Below are positions 1-8,015 of a stretch of DNA of 64,000 nucleotides, one piece after another. This DNA comes from Methylobacillus flagellatus. Lineage in GTDB: Bacteria > Pseudomonadota > Gammaproteobacteria > Burkholderiales > Methylophilaceae. The stretch is taken from the NCBI RefSeq assembly GCF_005502435.1, contig NZ_SCOU01000001.1, forward strand, positions 1 to 64,000, written 5' to 3'. Both the position numbers and the translations under genes were made by a program. Numbering within the stretch: position 1 is the first letter of the stretch; every line of letters begins with the position of its first letter. The notes beneath the pieces are model-generated. The model was not told where the DNA came from and did no database searches. It saw only the letters and a program-made list of their open reading frames with translations.

Positions 1-2235
1 AGCCCGATGTTCAGGGCAGGGTCGCTTACTGCGAGCTTCAGTGACGCGACGTCGGAAGGGACGGTCAACTTCATCGTCAACGACCCGGATGTGGGCCAGA
101 CCTTGCGCTTGGCAATCAGCTACAGCGATACGGTGACGGTGACGCCACTGACGCCGATGACCAATTCGGACAGCCAGTTCGTGCTGCAAGCCACTGAACA
201 AGCGCAGGTCAGCACCTACAACATCATCGCCAGTGACGGGGTGGTGGGTAGCGTCATCATCGGACAACTGGTACGGGGTACCGAAGATGCGAATATGCTG
301 GGCAACTTGAATTTGAGTGCTTCGATCCCGCAGATCGTGTATGGCTTTGATGGCGCTGACACCCTGACGACCGGCGGTGGCAACGACTTCCTGTTCGGTG
401 GCGATGGCAACGACACCCTAAGCGGTGGGGCAGGCAACGACCTGCTGAGCGGCGGGAACGGCGATGACACCCTGAATGGCGGGCTGGGCAACGACACGCT
501 GACCGGTGGCTTGGGCACCAACACCCTGAACGGCGACGCTGGCGATGACACCATCCTGCATGACACCGGCACCGATATTCTGGGCACTTACGACGGCGGC
601 GATGGTATCGACACCCTGGTAGTGGCGGTGGGTGTATTCAATGGTACCGATATGACATTATTTTTGACGCCAATCTCTGACACTAGTCTGGTTAACATCG
701 AGAATGTGGTGGTCAGCGGAGTGAATGGGCAAGGGGGGGGTGCTATCGGCCTCGGTTCACAAACCGAAAATCTGAACATCAGCGTGCTGGCCAGCAACAC
801 CACAGGAGCATTTCTCTTTGAAAGTGGAAGCGGCAACGACACTCTGACGGGCGCTAACAACGATGACAACCTGACTGGCCTCGCAGGCAACGACGTGCTC
901 ATCGGCGAGGCTGGCAACGACGTGCTGTCGGGCGGCGAAGGCAATGACATGCTCATCGGCGGGGCGGGCAATGACATCCTCAGCAGTGACCAAGGTGCCG
1001 ACACCCTCACCGGCGGTACGGGGGTAGATAGCTATGACCTCGGTAGCAATGACAACGCCATTGACAGCGTGGTGGAAGATGGCAGCGCCCTAAGCGTTAG
1101 CGGTATGGCCATCACCGGCTTTGACCAGGTATTCAGTTTCGGCAAGGGCCAGGACATCATCAGCTTCAATAACGGGGCTGGCCTGCAAGTCACTGGCAGC
1201 TTCAGCAACAACACATTCACCCGCAGCACCAGCGGCAACGACGTACTGCTGTTCAACGACGCCAACAACAACAACCAAGTGGATACGGACGAGCTGGGTG
1301 TGGTGTTTGTGGGTGTAGCGGCTAACGGCGCGGTGGTGGATTTGAACGGCGCGGCGGATGGCAATGGTTACGGGGCGCCCGCTGATACCTCAATGTCGCA
1401 AGTGCAAGCCACCGAGACCGGCTTCACCATTAGCGGCTTGCCAGCGAACAGCCCGGTCTATGCTGTTTACACTGGCGACGTTAATCTGGCGCCTGTCAAC
1501 GGGGCCGGGGTATTCAGCTACCCCTTGGCGAGTAATTTGCCAGAAACCGAGGGTTTGCTGTCGTCCAGTCCCTCTGTTACCGATGCGTTCCGGGTGGACG
1601 GCGGTCAGTATGTCTATCTATACCAAGGGTCGGATACGGGGCTTTTCTTCTCTCTGGGAGATAGATTGCAGGACTTGTCAGGTAGCGGCATCACGCAAAC
1701 CAACACCAATGGCATCATATATGGCCTGGGTGGTAGTGAGGGCCTGTTAGGTGCGGGCGGCGATGACTACCTGTTTGGCGGCAGTGGCAACGACATACTG
1801 ACTGGCTTGGATGGTGCAGATACGCTGAGCGGTGGTAGCGGCAATGATGTGTTCCGTTTTGCGGAGCTCGACAGCCTGTATGTCAGCGATGCAGAGCTGG
1901 GCGACAAGGCCGATACCATCAGCGACTTTAGCGCGGGTGACACTATCAGCTTCGGCTCGGTGGCGGGGCAGGCAAGTAACTTCCAAAAAATTAGTGCCTT
2001 TACTGACGAGACCTTTGTTGATATTGCTGACCTTGCCAACCTTGCTTTTGATGATCAGGGGGCGGGGGCTACCTACGCCTACGTTTACTACAACGGAGGA
2101 GATGGCTACCTGTTCTATGATGCCAACGGGAACGGCAACCTGGATATCAATGGCACCGATCAGGTGGTGTTGCTGGTTGGGGCGGGTGGCAACTTTGGTT
2201 TTAACAACATCATCGTGGATCCATATTTGCCCTAG
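1..2235 (+). CDS. RTX-type calcium-binding secreted protein (5' end outside window)
   Basis: The frame is open from the first base, so the ATG at 7 is probably internal and the N-terminus lies upstream. About 744 residues are visible. Blocks of glycine/aspartate nonapeptide repeats of the GGxGxDxLx type lie at about residues 114-180, 275-335 and 580-620 (for example GGDGNDTLSGGAGNDLL), the parallel beta-roll that binds Ca2+ after secretion. The protein ends in a hydrophobic/acidic C-terminal region of about 80 residues, where type I secretion signals normally lie. The type I exporter genes follow 0.9 kb downstream on the same strand, so this is the likely substrate. Family knowledge says such proteins are adhesins, enzymes or toxins; the visible part shows no catalytic motif, so the role cannot be chosen. 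Confidence 0.9.
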   Translation, partial: SPMFRAGSLTASFSDATSEGTVNFIVNDPDVGQTLRLAISYSDTVTVTPLTPMTNSDSQFVLQATEQAQVSTYNIIASDGVVGSVIIGQLVRGTEDANMLGNLNLSASIPQIVYGFDGADTLTTGGGNDFLFGGDGNDTLSGGAGNDLLSGGNGDDTLNGGLGNDTLTGGLGTNTLNGDAGDDTILHDTGTDILGTYDGGDGIDTLVVAVGVFNGTDMTLFLTPISDTSLVNIENVVVSGVNGQGGGAIGLGSQTENLNISVLASNTTGAFLFESGSGNDTLTGANNDDNLTGLAGNDVLIGEAGNDVLSGGEGNDMLIGGAGNDILSSDQGADTLTGGTGVDSYDLGSNDNAIDSVVEDGSALSVSGMAITGFDQVFSFGKGQDIISFNNGAGLQVTGSFSNNTFTRSTSGNDVLLFNDANNNNQVDTDELGVVFVGVAANGAVVDLNGAADGNGYGAPADTSMSQVQATETGFTISGLPANSPVYAVYTGDVNLAPVNGAGVFSYPLASNLPETEGLLSSSPSVTDAFRVDGGQYVYLYQGSDTGLFFSLGDRLQDLSGSGITQTNTNGIIYGLGGSEGLLGAGGDDYLFGGSGNDILTGLDGADTLSGGSGNDVFRFAELDSLYVSDAELGDKADTISDFSAGDTISFGSVAGQASNFQKISAFTDETFVDIADLANLAFDDQGAGATYAYVYYNGGDGYLFYDANGNGNLDINGTDQVVLLVGAGGNFGFNNIIVDPYLP

Positions 2236-3120
2236 TGTAATGCTGGTTCGCTGTCGTTGCTGATGGCGCGCCACTGGTGCGGCGCCATAAGTCGCGTAGG
2301 GCGCACCCGCTTACGGTGCGCCGTATCGGGTCTGCTATATGGCAGTCCTGTATGGCTTGTGCGGCGGACTGCCAAAGGCGAGTCCGCCCTACGGATATTC
2401 GTCGTGCTTTGCCGTCGTTCCCGCGCAGGCGGGAACCCAGGCAAGGTGCATCATTCGCAAGCTGGAGTTGGCCTGCTTCTGTGTGACGGTATGTCTGACA
2501 GAGCTGGATTCCCGCCTGCGCGGGAATGACGGGTCTGGGTGTTTAAGGTGGTCTATGCCTATCTGAGTTCATGTGAGCCTGTCGGATCTGCGCCCGTGTG
2601 AGCTTGTCTGAGAAGCCAGCGGTAGGGTGCAATGACCAACGGGCATTGCGCCGTATTGGGTTTGTTCAAAGTTGAGGCTTACATGCGGCGCAATACGCTT
2701 TGCTATTGCGCCCTACTTTTAGCCACGTAGGGCGCACCCGCTTGCGGTGCGCCGTATCGGGTGTGCAGCGTGTGCGGCGGACTGCCTAAGGCGAGTCCGC
2801 CCTACGGTTTGGCGGTCCACTTAAGCGGCAGGCCGTAAAAACCAACGGGCATTGCGCCGTATCAGGTTTGTTCAGATTGAGGCTGAATGCGGCGCAATAC
2901 GCTTTGCTATTGCGCCCTACTTTTAGATTGTTAGGGTGCACCTGCTTGCCGTGCGCCTTGTGGGGCTGTTGCGCTTTGCGGATAAGCCTCTGATGCCGTG
3001 CTTGCAGACGGATAAAATTGCCCGTTGTTTGTGCAGGTTTGTGTGGTGGAAAGCATGTTGATGTTGGTGAAGCCCGCTATCTTGATAAACGCAGTGCAAA
3101 ATAGCGGATAAACCATAATA
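2236..3120. repeat. Intergenic island of duplicated palindromic repeats
   Basis: No credible gene lies in these 885 bases. They hold three repeat families, each present at least twice in direct order: a 37-bp element with a GGGCGCACCCGC start (2295-2331, 2726-2762, and a decayed copy near 2931-2961), a 34-bp element around GGCGGACTGCC (2361-2394 and 2774-2807), and an element of about 87 bp starting ACCAACGGGCATTGCGCC (2635-2722 and 2841-2926). Each is internally dyad-symmetric. In addition, two copies of a GTCATTCCCGCGCAGGCGGG-type palindrome face each other at 2412-2435 and 2508-2532. The block separates the RTX gene from its probable exporter genes. Confidence 0.85.
2412..2532. repeat. Inverted pair of ATTCCCGC-type (dRS3/NTS-like) palindromes
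   Basis: The left copy (2412-2435) and right copy (2508-2532) are near-identical in opposite orientation. Each is itself a hairpin with 7-8 bp arms (ATTCCCGC/GCGGGAAT) and a 4-base loop. The core matches the ATTCCC-N8-GGGAAT pattern of neisserial dRS3-type repeats. A related hairpin with different arm bases brackets the GIY-YIG gene near 42.7 kb. What they do here is unknown. Confidence 0.75.
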
Positions 3121-4920
3121 ATGCTCGCCATGCGTACCATTCGAGATTCCCACCTTAAGCCACTGTGGTCAGCGTTGTTGAAGCGCTACCGGCATATCCT
3201 TGCTTATGGCTTGCTGACCAACTTTCTGATCCTGGCACCGTCCTGGTACATGCTGGAAGTGTATGAGCGCGTGGTGTTCAGTCAAAACAGTCTGACCTTG
3301 CTGATGCTCACGCTGATGGTGCTGTTCCTGTTTGCGGTGATGGAGGGGCTGGAGCATTTCCGCGTTGCCATGCTGCAACAGGCGGCGGCCACATGGGCCA
3401 CGCAATTGCAGGCGCAGGTGTTCCGTGCTGCTTTTCTGGCGCGCCTGCAATCGGCTGATTTTCCCAGTGCGCAGGTGTTTGGTGATTTCCGCTCCTTGCG
3501 CGAGGGGCTGGCGTCCACGGCCATCATCAGCATCATGGATGCGCCTTTCATCTTCATCTTTCTGGGTCTGGTGTTCATGATCCACCCCGCGCTGGGTGTG
3601 CTGACGCTGGCGGCCCTGCTGATCCAGTTGCTGATCTCTGCCTTGAATCAATACCGTATCCAGAGCCGCATGCAGGAGGCCAACCGCCAGGCCATGGATG
3701 CGCAGCGTTATTTCGCACAACTTACCCGTCAGGCTGATGCTATCCATGCCATGGGCATGCAGGCCGGCCTGTTTGAACGCTGGAACAAGCGCCAGCAGGG
3801 TTTTCTGCAGCAGCAGGCGGATGCTTCCATGATCGCGGGCCGCAGTGCTGCGGGTTCCAAGCTGGTGCAGCTGATGCTGACCTCGCTGGTACTGGGGCTG
3901 GGCTGTTATCTGGTGATCCACAACAGCCTGCCGTATGGCCCGGCTGGCATGATCGTGGCCTCCATCCTGGCTGCCCGTGTGCTGGCCCCATTCAGCCAAC
4001 TGGTGGGGCAGTGGCGTACGCTGTCGCAGAGTATCGCCGCCTACAAGCGCCTGGAAAAACTGTTTAGCGATACGCCGGAAGTGCAGCCCAAGCTGGCGCT
4101 GCCTGCGCCCAGCGGCGAAATGCGGGTGGATCAGCTCAGCTATGTGCCACCGGCTGGCCCCGGTGAAGCGGCACGCGGCCAGCGCGAGCCTTTCCTGCGC
4201 CAGATCAGCCTCAACCTTGCGACCGGGCAGTTGTTGCTGGTTGCCGGCCCGTCCGGTGCAGGCAAATCGACCTTGCTGCGCCTGATGGCGGGCTTGGTGG
4301 CGCCCAGCAGCGGCAAGGTGCGCCTGGACGGTGTGGATGTTTATGGCTGGGACAAGGCGGCACTGGGCCCGTATCTGGGTTACCTGCCGCAGGAAGTGGC
4401 CTTGCTGGAGGGCAGTGTGGCGGACAACATCCGCCGCTTTGGCGCTGAAGATGCCGCCGCCATGGATGAGGTGGTGCAGTTGCTGCAACTACAGACCCTG
4501 ATCGCGGGCCTGCCGCAAGGCCTGGATACGCAGATCGGCCCCGAGGGTGATTTTCTGTCTGGCGGTCAGCGCCAGCTCATCGGCCTGGCACGCGCCATGT
4601 ATGGCAAGCCGCGCATCGTGCTGCTGGACGAGCCGAATGCGCACCTGGATGAGCTGGGTGAACGGGTGTTGTATCAGGCGATACAGATCTGCAAGCAGCG
4701 TGGCTGCACCTTTGTGGTGATCAGCCATCTGCAGCAGGTGAAGCAGGTGGCCGACCTGATGCTGATCCTGGTGCAGGGGCAGATGATGCGACTGGGCAAG
4801 CCGGATGAAGTGCTGGCCTCGCTGCAACCCAAGAACGAGGCTGGTAATAGCGCAGCCTCGAATGGCGCAGCCGGTAATAGTGTGCCAAGCAATGGCATGA
4901 CCGCAGGAGCTCAGCGATGA
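3121..4920 (+). CDS. Type I secretion ABC permease/ATPase (first of tandem pair)
   Basis: An inner-membrane exporter half-transporter that would use ATP to drive an RTX substrate through an HlyD/TolC conduit. Of 599 residues the first 300 hold about six hydrophobic segments (ABC transmembrane domain); there is no N-terminal C39 peptidase-like domain, as in the PrtD rather than the HlyB subgroup. The ATPase domain shows Walker A GPSGAGKST near residue 375, the signature LSGGQRQ near 478 and Walker B IVLLDEP near 498. The C-terminal 30 residues are Asn/Ser/Ala/Gly-rich and look non-conserved. The start could also be the ATG at 3130; neither has a strong ribosome site. It overlaps the next gene by ATGA. 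Confidence 0.92.
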   Translation: MLAMRTIRDSHLKPLWSALLKRYRHILAYGLLTNFLILAPSWYMLEVYERVVFSQNSLTLLMLTLMVLFLFAVMEGLEHFRVAMLQQAAATWATQLQAQVFRAAFLARLQSADFPSAQVFGDFRSLREGLASTAIISIMDAPFIFIFLGLVFMIHPALGVLTLAALLIQLLISALNQYRIQSRMQEANRQAMDAQRYFAQLTRQADAIHAMGMQAGLFERWNKRQQGFLQQQADASMIAGRSAAGSKLVQLMLTSLVLGLGCYLVIHNSLPYGPAGMIVASILAARVLAPFSQLVGQWRTLSQSIAAYKRLEKLFSDTPEVQPKLALPAPSGEMRVDQLSYVPPAGPGEAARGQREPFLRQISLNLATGQLLLVAGPSGAGKSTLLRLMAGLVAPSSGKVRLDGVDVYGWDKAALGPYLGYLPQEVALLEGSVADNIRRFGAEDAAAMDEVVQLLQLQTLIAGLPQGLDTQIGPEGDFLSGGQRQLIGLARAMYGKPRIVLLDEPNAHLDELGERVLYQAIQICKQRGCTFVVISHLQQVKQVADLMLILVQGQMMRLGKPDEVLASLQPKNEAGNSAASNGAAGNSVPSNGMTAGAQR

Positions 4921-6635
4921 AGCGCCCCTTGTATCAGGCATTCCGTCAGTTCAGACCGGTGCTGGGTGGCGTGTTCCTGCTCAGCCTGATCACCAACCTG
5001 CTGATGCTGACGCCCACGCTGTACATGCTGCAGCTGTATGACCGTGTGCTGATCAGCATGAACACCCTGACCCTGACGGCCATCACGCTGATCACCGTGC
5101 TGCTGTTCCTGGTGATTGCGGTGTGTGAATGGATGCGCTCGCAAACCCTCATCAAGGCCGGTGTCAGGTTCGATCAGCAACTGGGCAAGCAGGTGTTCGG
5201 CCTGGGCCTGCAGCACAGCCTGGCGGGCTCGCGGGACAGGGCGGTGGAGGCTATGCAGGACCTGACCATGATCCGGCAGTTCTGCACCGGCAATGGCGTG
5301 TTTGCCTTGTTTGACCTGCCCTGGACGCTGCTTTATCTGTTGGTGCTGTTCATCCTGCACCCCATGCTGGGCTGGGTGGCGCTGCTGTTCTGCGGCATCC
5401 AGTTCTGTCTGGGGGTGTGGAACCAGTTCAGCACGGCGGCTGCGCTGCAGGACAGTCAGCAGTTGCAGCAGGGTAACCAGCGTTTTCTGGATCAGAAGAT
5501 CCGCCATCTTGAGACCCTGCATGTGATGGGCATGATGCCCAGCCTGTACCGCCACTGGGAACGGTTGCAGCAGGGCTGGCAGACCGTGGATCTGCGTGCC
5601 CAGCGTCTGCAAAGCCGCAATCAGCACATCAGCAAGTTCTCGCGCTACACCATGCAGTCGCTGACCCTAGGTGCGGCGGCCTGGCTGGTGATAGGCGGCG
5701 AGCTTTCCGTGGGCGGCATGATCGCCGCCAATGTGCTGGTCGCACGTGCGCTGCAGCCATTTGACGTGCTGGTCAGCACCTGGAAGCAGGCCGTGCAGGC
5801 TTATCAGGCCGGTTTGCGCCTGAATGAGCTGCTCAGACTGGCCGTGCCGGACGTGGCCAGCCTGCAGCCCGAACAGTTGCATGGCAGATTGTCGCTGCAA
5901 CTGAAGACACTGAGCCTGCCGGGCAAGGAAACGCCCGTGCTGCACGACATAGACCTGAACATCGAGCCCGGGCAGATCGTCACCCTGATGGGGCCTTCGG
6001 GTTCAGGCAAGACCACCTTGCTGCGCTGTCTGGCGGGCTTGTGCACAGACAAGACCATACGCTACGAGCTGGACGGCATGCCGTTCAGTGCGCTGGACGC
6101 GCAAAGCCGCACCCGTTATGTGGGCTATCTGCCGCAGCGCATCGACCTGGTGGAAGGCAGCATCGCCGACAATATCGCCCGCTTTGGCGAGCTGGATTCT
6201 GCGCGCATCATCGCGGCCGCACAAAGTGTGGGGCTGCACGAGACCTTGCTGAAACTGCCGCAGGGCTATGACACGCCACTGAGTGCGGGCAGCATGCCTT
6301 TGTCTGGCGGTCAGCGGCAACTGGTGGGCCTGGCACGCGCCCTGTATGCCTCGCCACGCATCGTGCTGCTGGACGAACCGAACGCGCATCTGGATGAGGA
6401 AGGCGAGACACAATTGCTGAACAGCCTGCAAAAGCTCAAGCAGAGCGGTGCCACCGTGGTGGTGGTGTCGCATCGCACGCGTATGCTGCAGGTCACCGAC
6501 CGGTTGCTGATCCTGAATGCCGGCCGTATCCTGCATGATGGTGCGCGTGACCAGGTGCTGGCGGCCTTGCGCCCACCCAAGCCACAGCCAGCTGCCAGCC
6601 CGGCCGTTACCTTGTCGCCCAAATCGATCGCTTAA
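4917..6635 (+). CDS. Type I secretion ABC permease/ATPase (second of tandem pair)
   Basis: A second PrtD-type exporter subunit of 572 residues with the same layout as its neighbour: an N-terminal membrane domain and a C-terminal ATPase with Walker A GPSGSGKTT near residue 357, signature LSGGQRQ near 461 and Walker B IVLLDEPNAHLDE near 481. The start ATG overlaps the upstream stop as ATGA, implying translational coupling. The two subunits share matching motifs along their length but are clearly diverged. Canonical type I systems use one ABC protein as a homodimer, so the pair may form a heterodimer or two exporters for different substrates; both ATP sites look intact. Confidence 0.92.
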   Translation: MKRPLYQAFRQFRPVLGGVFLLSLITNLLMLTPTLYMLQLYDRVLISMNTLTLTAITLITVLLFLVIAVCEWMRSQTLIKAGVRFDQQLGKQVFGLGLQHSLAGSRDRAVEAMQDLTMIRQFCTGNGVFALFDLPWTLLYLLVLFILHPMLGWVALLFCGIQFCLGVWNQFSTAAALQDSQQLQQGNQRFLDQKIRHLETLHVMGMMPSLYRHWERLQQGWQTVDLRAQRLQSRNQHISKFSRYTMQSLTLGAAAWLVIGGELSVGGMIAANVLVARALQPFDVLVSTWKQAVQAYQAGLRLNELLRLAVPDVASLQPEQLHGRLSLQLKTLSLPGKETPVLHDIDLNIEPGQIVTLMGPSGSGKTTLLRCLAGLCTDKTIRYELDGMPFSALDAQSRTRYVGYLPQRIDLVEGSIADNIARFGELDSARIIAAAQSVGLHETLLKLPQGYDTPLSAGSMPLSGGQRQLVGLARALYASPRIVLLDEPNAHLDEEGETQLLNSLQKLKQSGATVVVVSHRTRMLQVTDRLLILNAGRILHDGARDQVLAALRPPKPQPAASPAVTLSPKSIA

Positions 6636-6650
6636 GAAAGTTGCAAGCCC

Positions 6651-8015
6651 ATGAAGCCATTACATCCTGCTGCTGACCCGGATCCATTCCTGGACCCTGC
6701 ATCCCCGCCAGCCGAATCTGCTGCATCCGGCAAGCTGCGCCAGCGTGGTGTCTGGATCATGCTGCTCGGGCTGGCCGGTTTTGTGGTGTGGGCGGCGCTG
6801 GCTCCGCTGGACGAGGGCGTGCCTACCGATGGCGTGGTGAATGTGGAAGGCAACCACAAGGTGGTGCAGCATCACACCGGCGGCATCGTGCGCGAATTGC
6901 GTGTGCGTGAGGGCCAGCAGGTGACGGCGGGCGAGGTGCTGGTGGTGCTGGATGACACCAATGCGCGCGCCCGCGCCGAGGAGATACGCCAGCAGTACCT
7001 GGGCTTGCGTGCACAGGAAAGCCGCCTGCGTGCCGAAAAACTGGGTAGCGCCAGCATCGTGTTCCATGCCGATGTGCTGGCCGCCCAGGACGATGCCAGT
7101 GTGCGTCAGCAGATGCAGAATGAAACCCAGTTGCTGATGGCAAGACAGCAGGCCATGCAGGCCGATATCGCCAGCCTGCAGGAGGCCATCGCCGGTCAGG
7201 AAGCGCTGATCAGTGGCTATGAGGGCCTGCTGGCGAGCTACAACGCGCAGCGCGGTTTGCTGAATGAACAGTTGAACCAGCTGCGTACCCTGGTGGCAGA
7301 AGGCTATGCGCCGCGCAACCAGCAGATCGAACTGGAACAGCGTGCAGCACAGCTGGAAGGCCAGATCGCGGAAACCATCGCCAACCGCTTGCGCAGCCAG
7401 AAGAGCATCCTTGAAACGCAGCAGCGCATCCAGTCCAGGCGTCAGTTGGAACGCAAGGAGATCGACGGCGAGCTGTCGCAGGCCAGCCTGGCTATCCAGA
7501 CCGCGATAGAACGCTACAAACCGCTCAAGGAAGATCTGCGTCGTGTGGAGATCGTGGCCACCAGCAGTGGTCAGGTGGTGGGCTTGCAGGTGCATACCGT
7601 GGGCGCTGTGATTCAACCTGGCCAGAAGATCCTGGATATCGTGCCGGCTGGCGAGCCGCTGATCCTGGATGCGCGCATTCCGCCGCATCTCATCGACAAG
7701 ATCCACGTCGGTCAGGCGGCGGATGTCCGCTTCTCCACCTTTGCCAACACCCCGCAACTGTTGCTGGAAGGCACCATCAAAACCGTCTCCAGCGACCTGT
7801 TCACCGAACCTGCCAGCGCAACCGGTCAGGCGCCCGCCAGTTACTACCTGGCGCGCGTGGCGATCACCGAAAAAGGTATGCAGCAGCTGGGTCAGCGCGT
7901 GCTGCAGCCCGGCATGCCGGTGCAGGTCGTGATCCGCTCTGGCGAGCGCAGTCTGCTGACCTACTTGCTGCATCCGCTCACCAAGCGCATCGCCGCAGCC
8001 ATGAAGGAGGAATAA
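6651..8015 (+). CDS. HlyD-family periplasmic adaptor of type I secretion
   Basis: A membrane-fusion protein of 454 residues that links the ABC exporter to the outer-membrane channel. The sequence shows a short cytoplasmic N-terminus, one transmembrane helix at about residues 28-48, a lipoyl/barrel start (VVQHHTGGIVRELRVREGQ), a long coiled-coil hairpin rich in Gln/Glu/Ala/Leu (about 95-290), then the returning barrel strands and a conserved C-terminal segment ending PGMPVQVVIRSGERSLLTYL, typical of type I HlyD proteins. It starts 15 bases after the second ABC gene and ends directly before the TolC-like gene. Confidence 0.92.
   Translation: MKPLHPAADPDPFLDPASPPAESAASGKLRQRGVWIMLLGLAGFVVWAALAPLDEGVPTDGVVNVEGNHKVVQHHTGGIVRELRVREGQQVTAGEVLVVLDDTNARARAEEIRQQYLGLRAQESRLRAEKLGSASIVFHADVLAAQDDASVRQQMQNETQLLMARQQAMQADIASLQEAIAGQEALISGYEGLLASYNAQRGLLNEQLNQLRTLVAEGYAPRNQQIELEQRAAQLEGQIAETIANRLRSQKSILETQQRIQSRRQLERKEIDGELSQASLAIQTAIERYKPLKEDLRRVEIVATSSGQVVGLQVHTVGAVIQPGQKILDIVPAGEPLILDARIPPHLIDKIHVGQAADVRFSTFANTPQLLLEGTIKTVSSDLFTEPASATGQAPASYYLARVAITEKGMQQLGQRVLQPGMPVQVVIRSGERSLLTYLLHPLTKRIAAAMKEE

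Noticed and set aside
2236-3120. Possible insertion sequence or decayed transposon
   Set aside because: No transposase-like frame or terminal inverted repeats with target duplication could be seen; the content is short palindromic repeats only.
3169-4488. Long minus-strand open frame of 439 codons
   Set aside because: Antisense to the first type I ABC exporter; His/Gln-rich translation is a typical shadow of GC-rich coding sequence.
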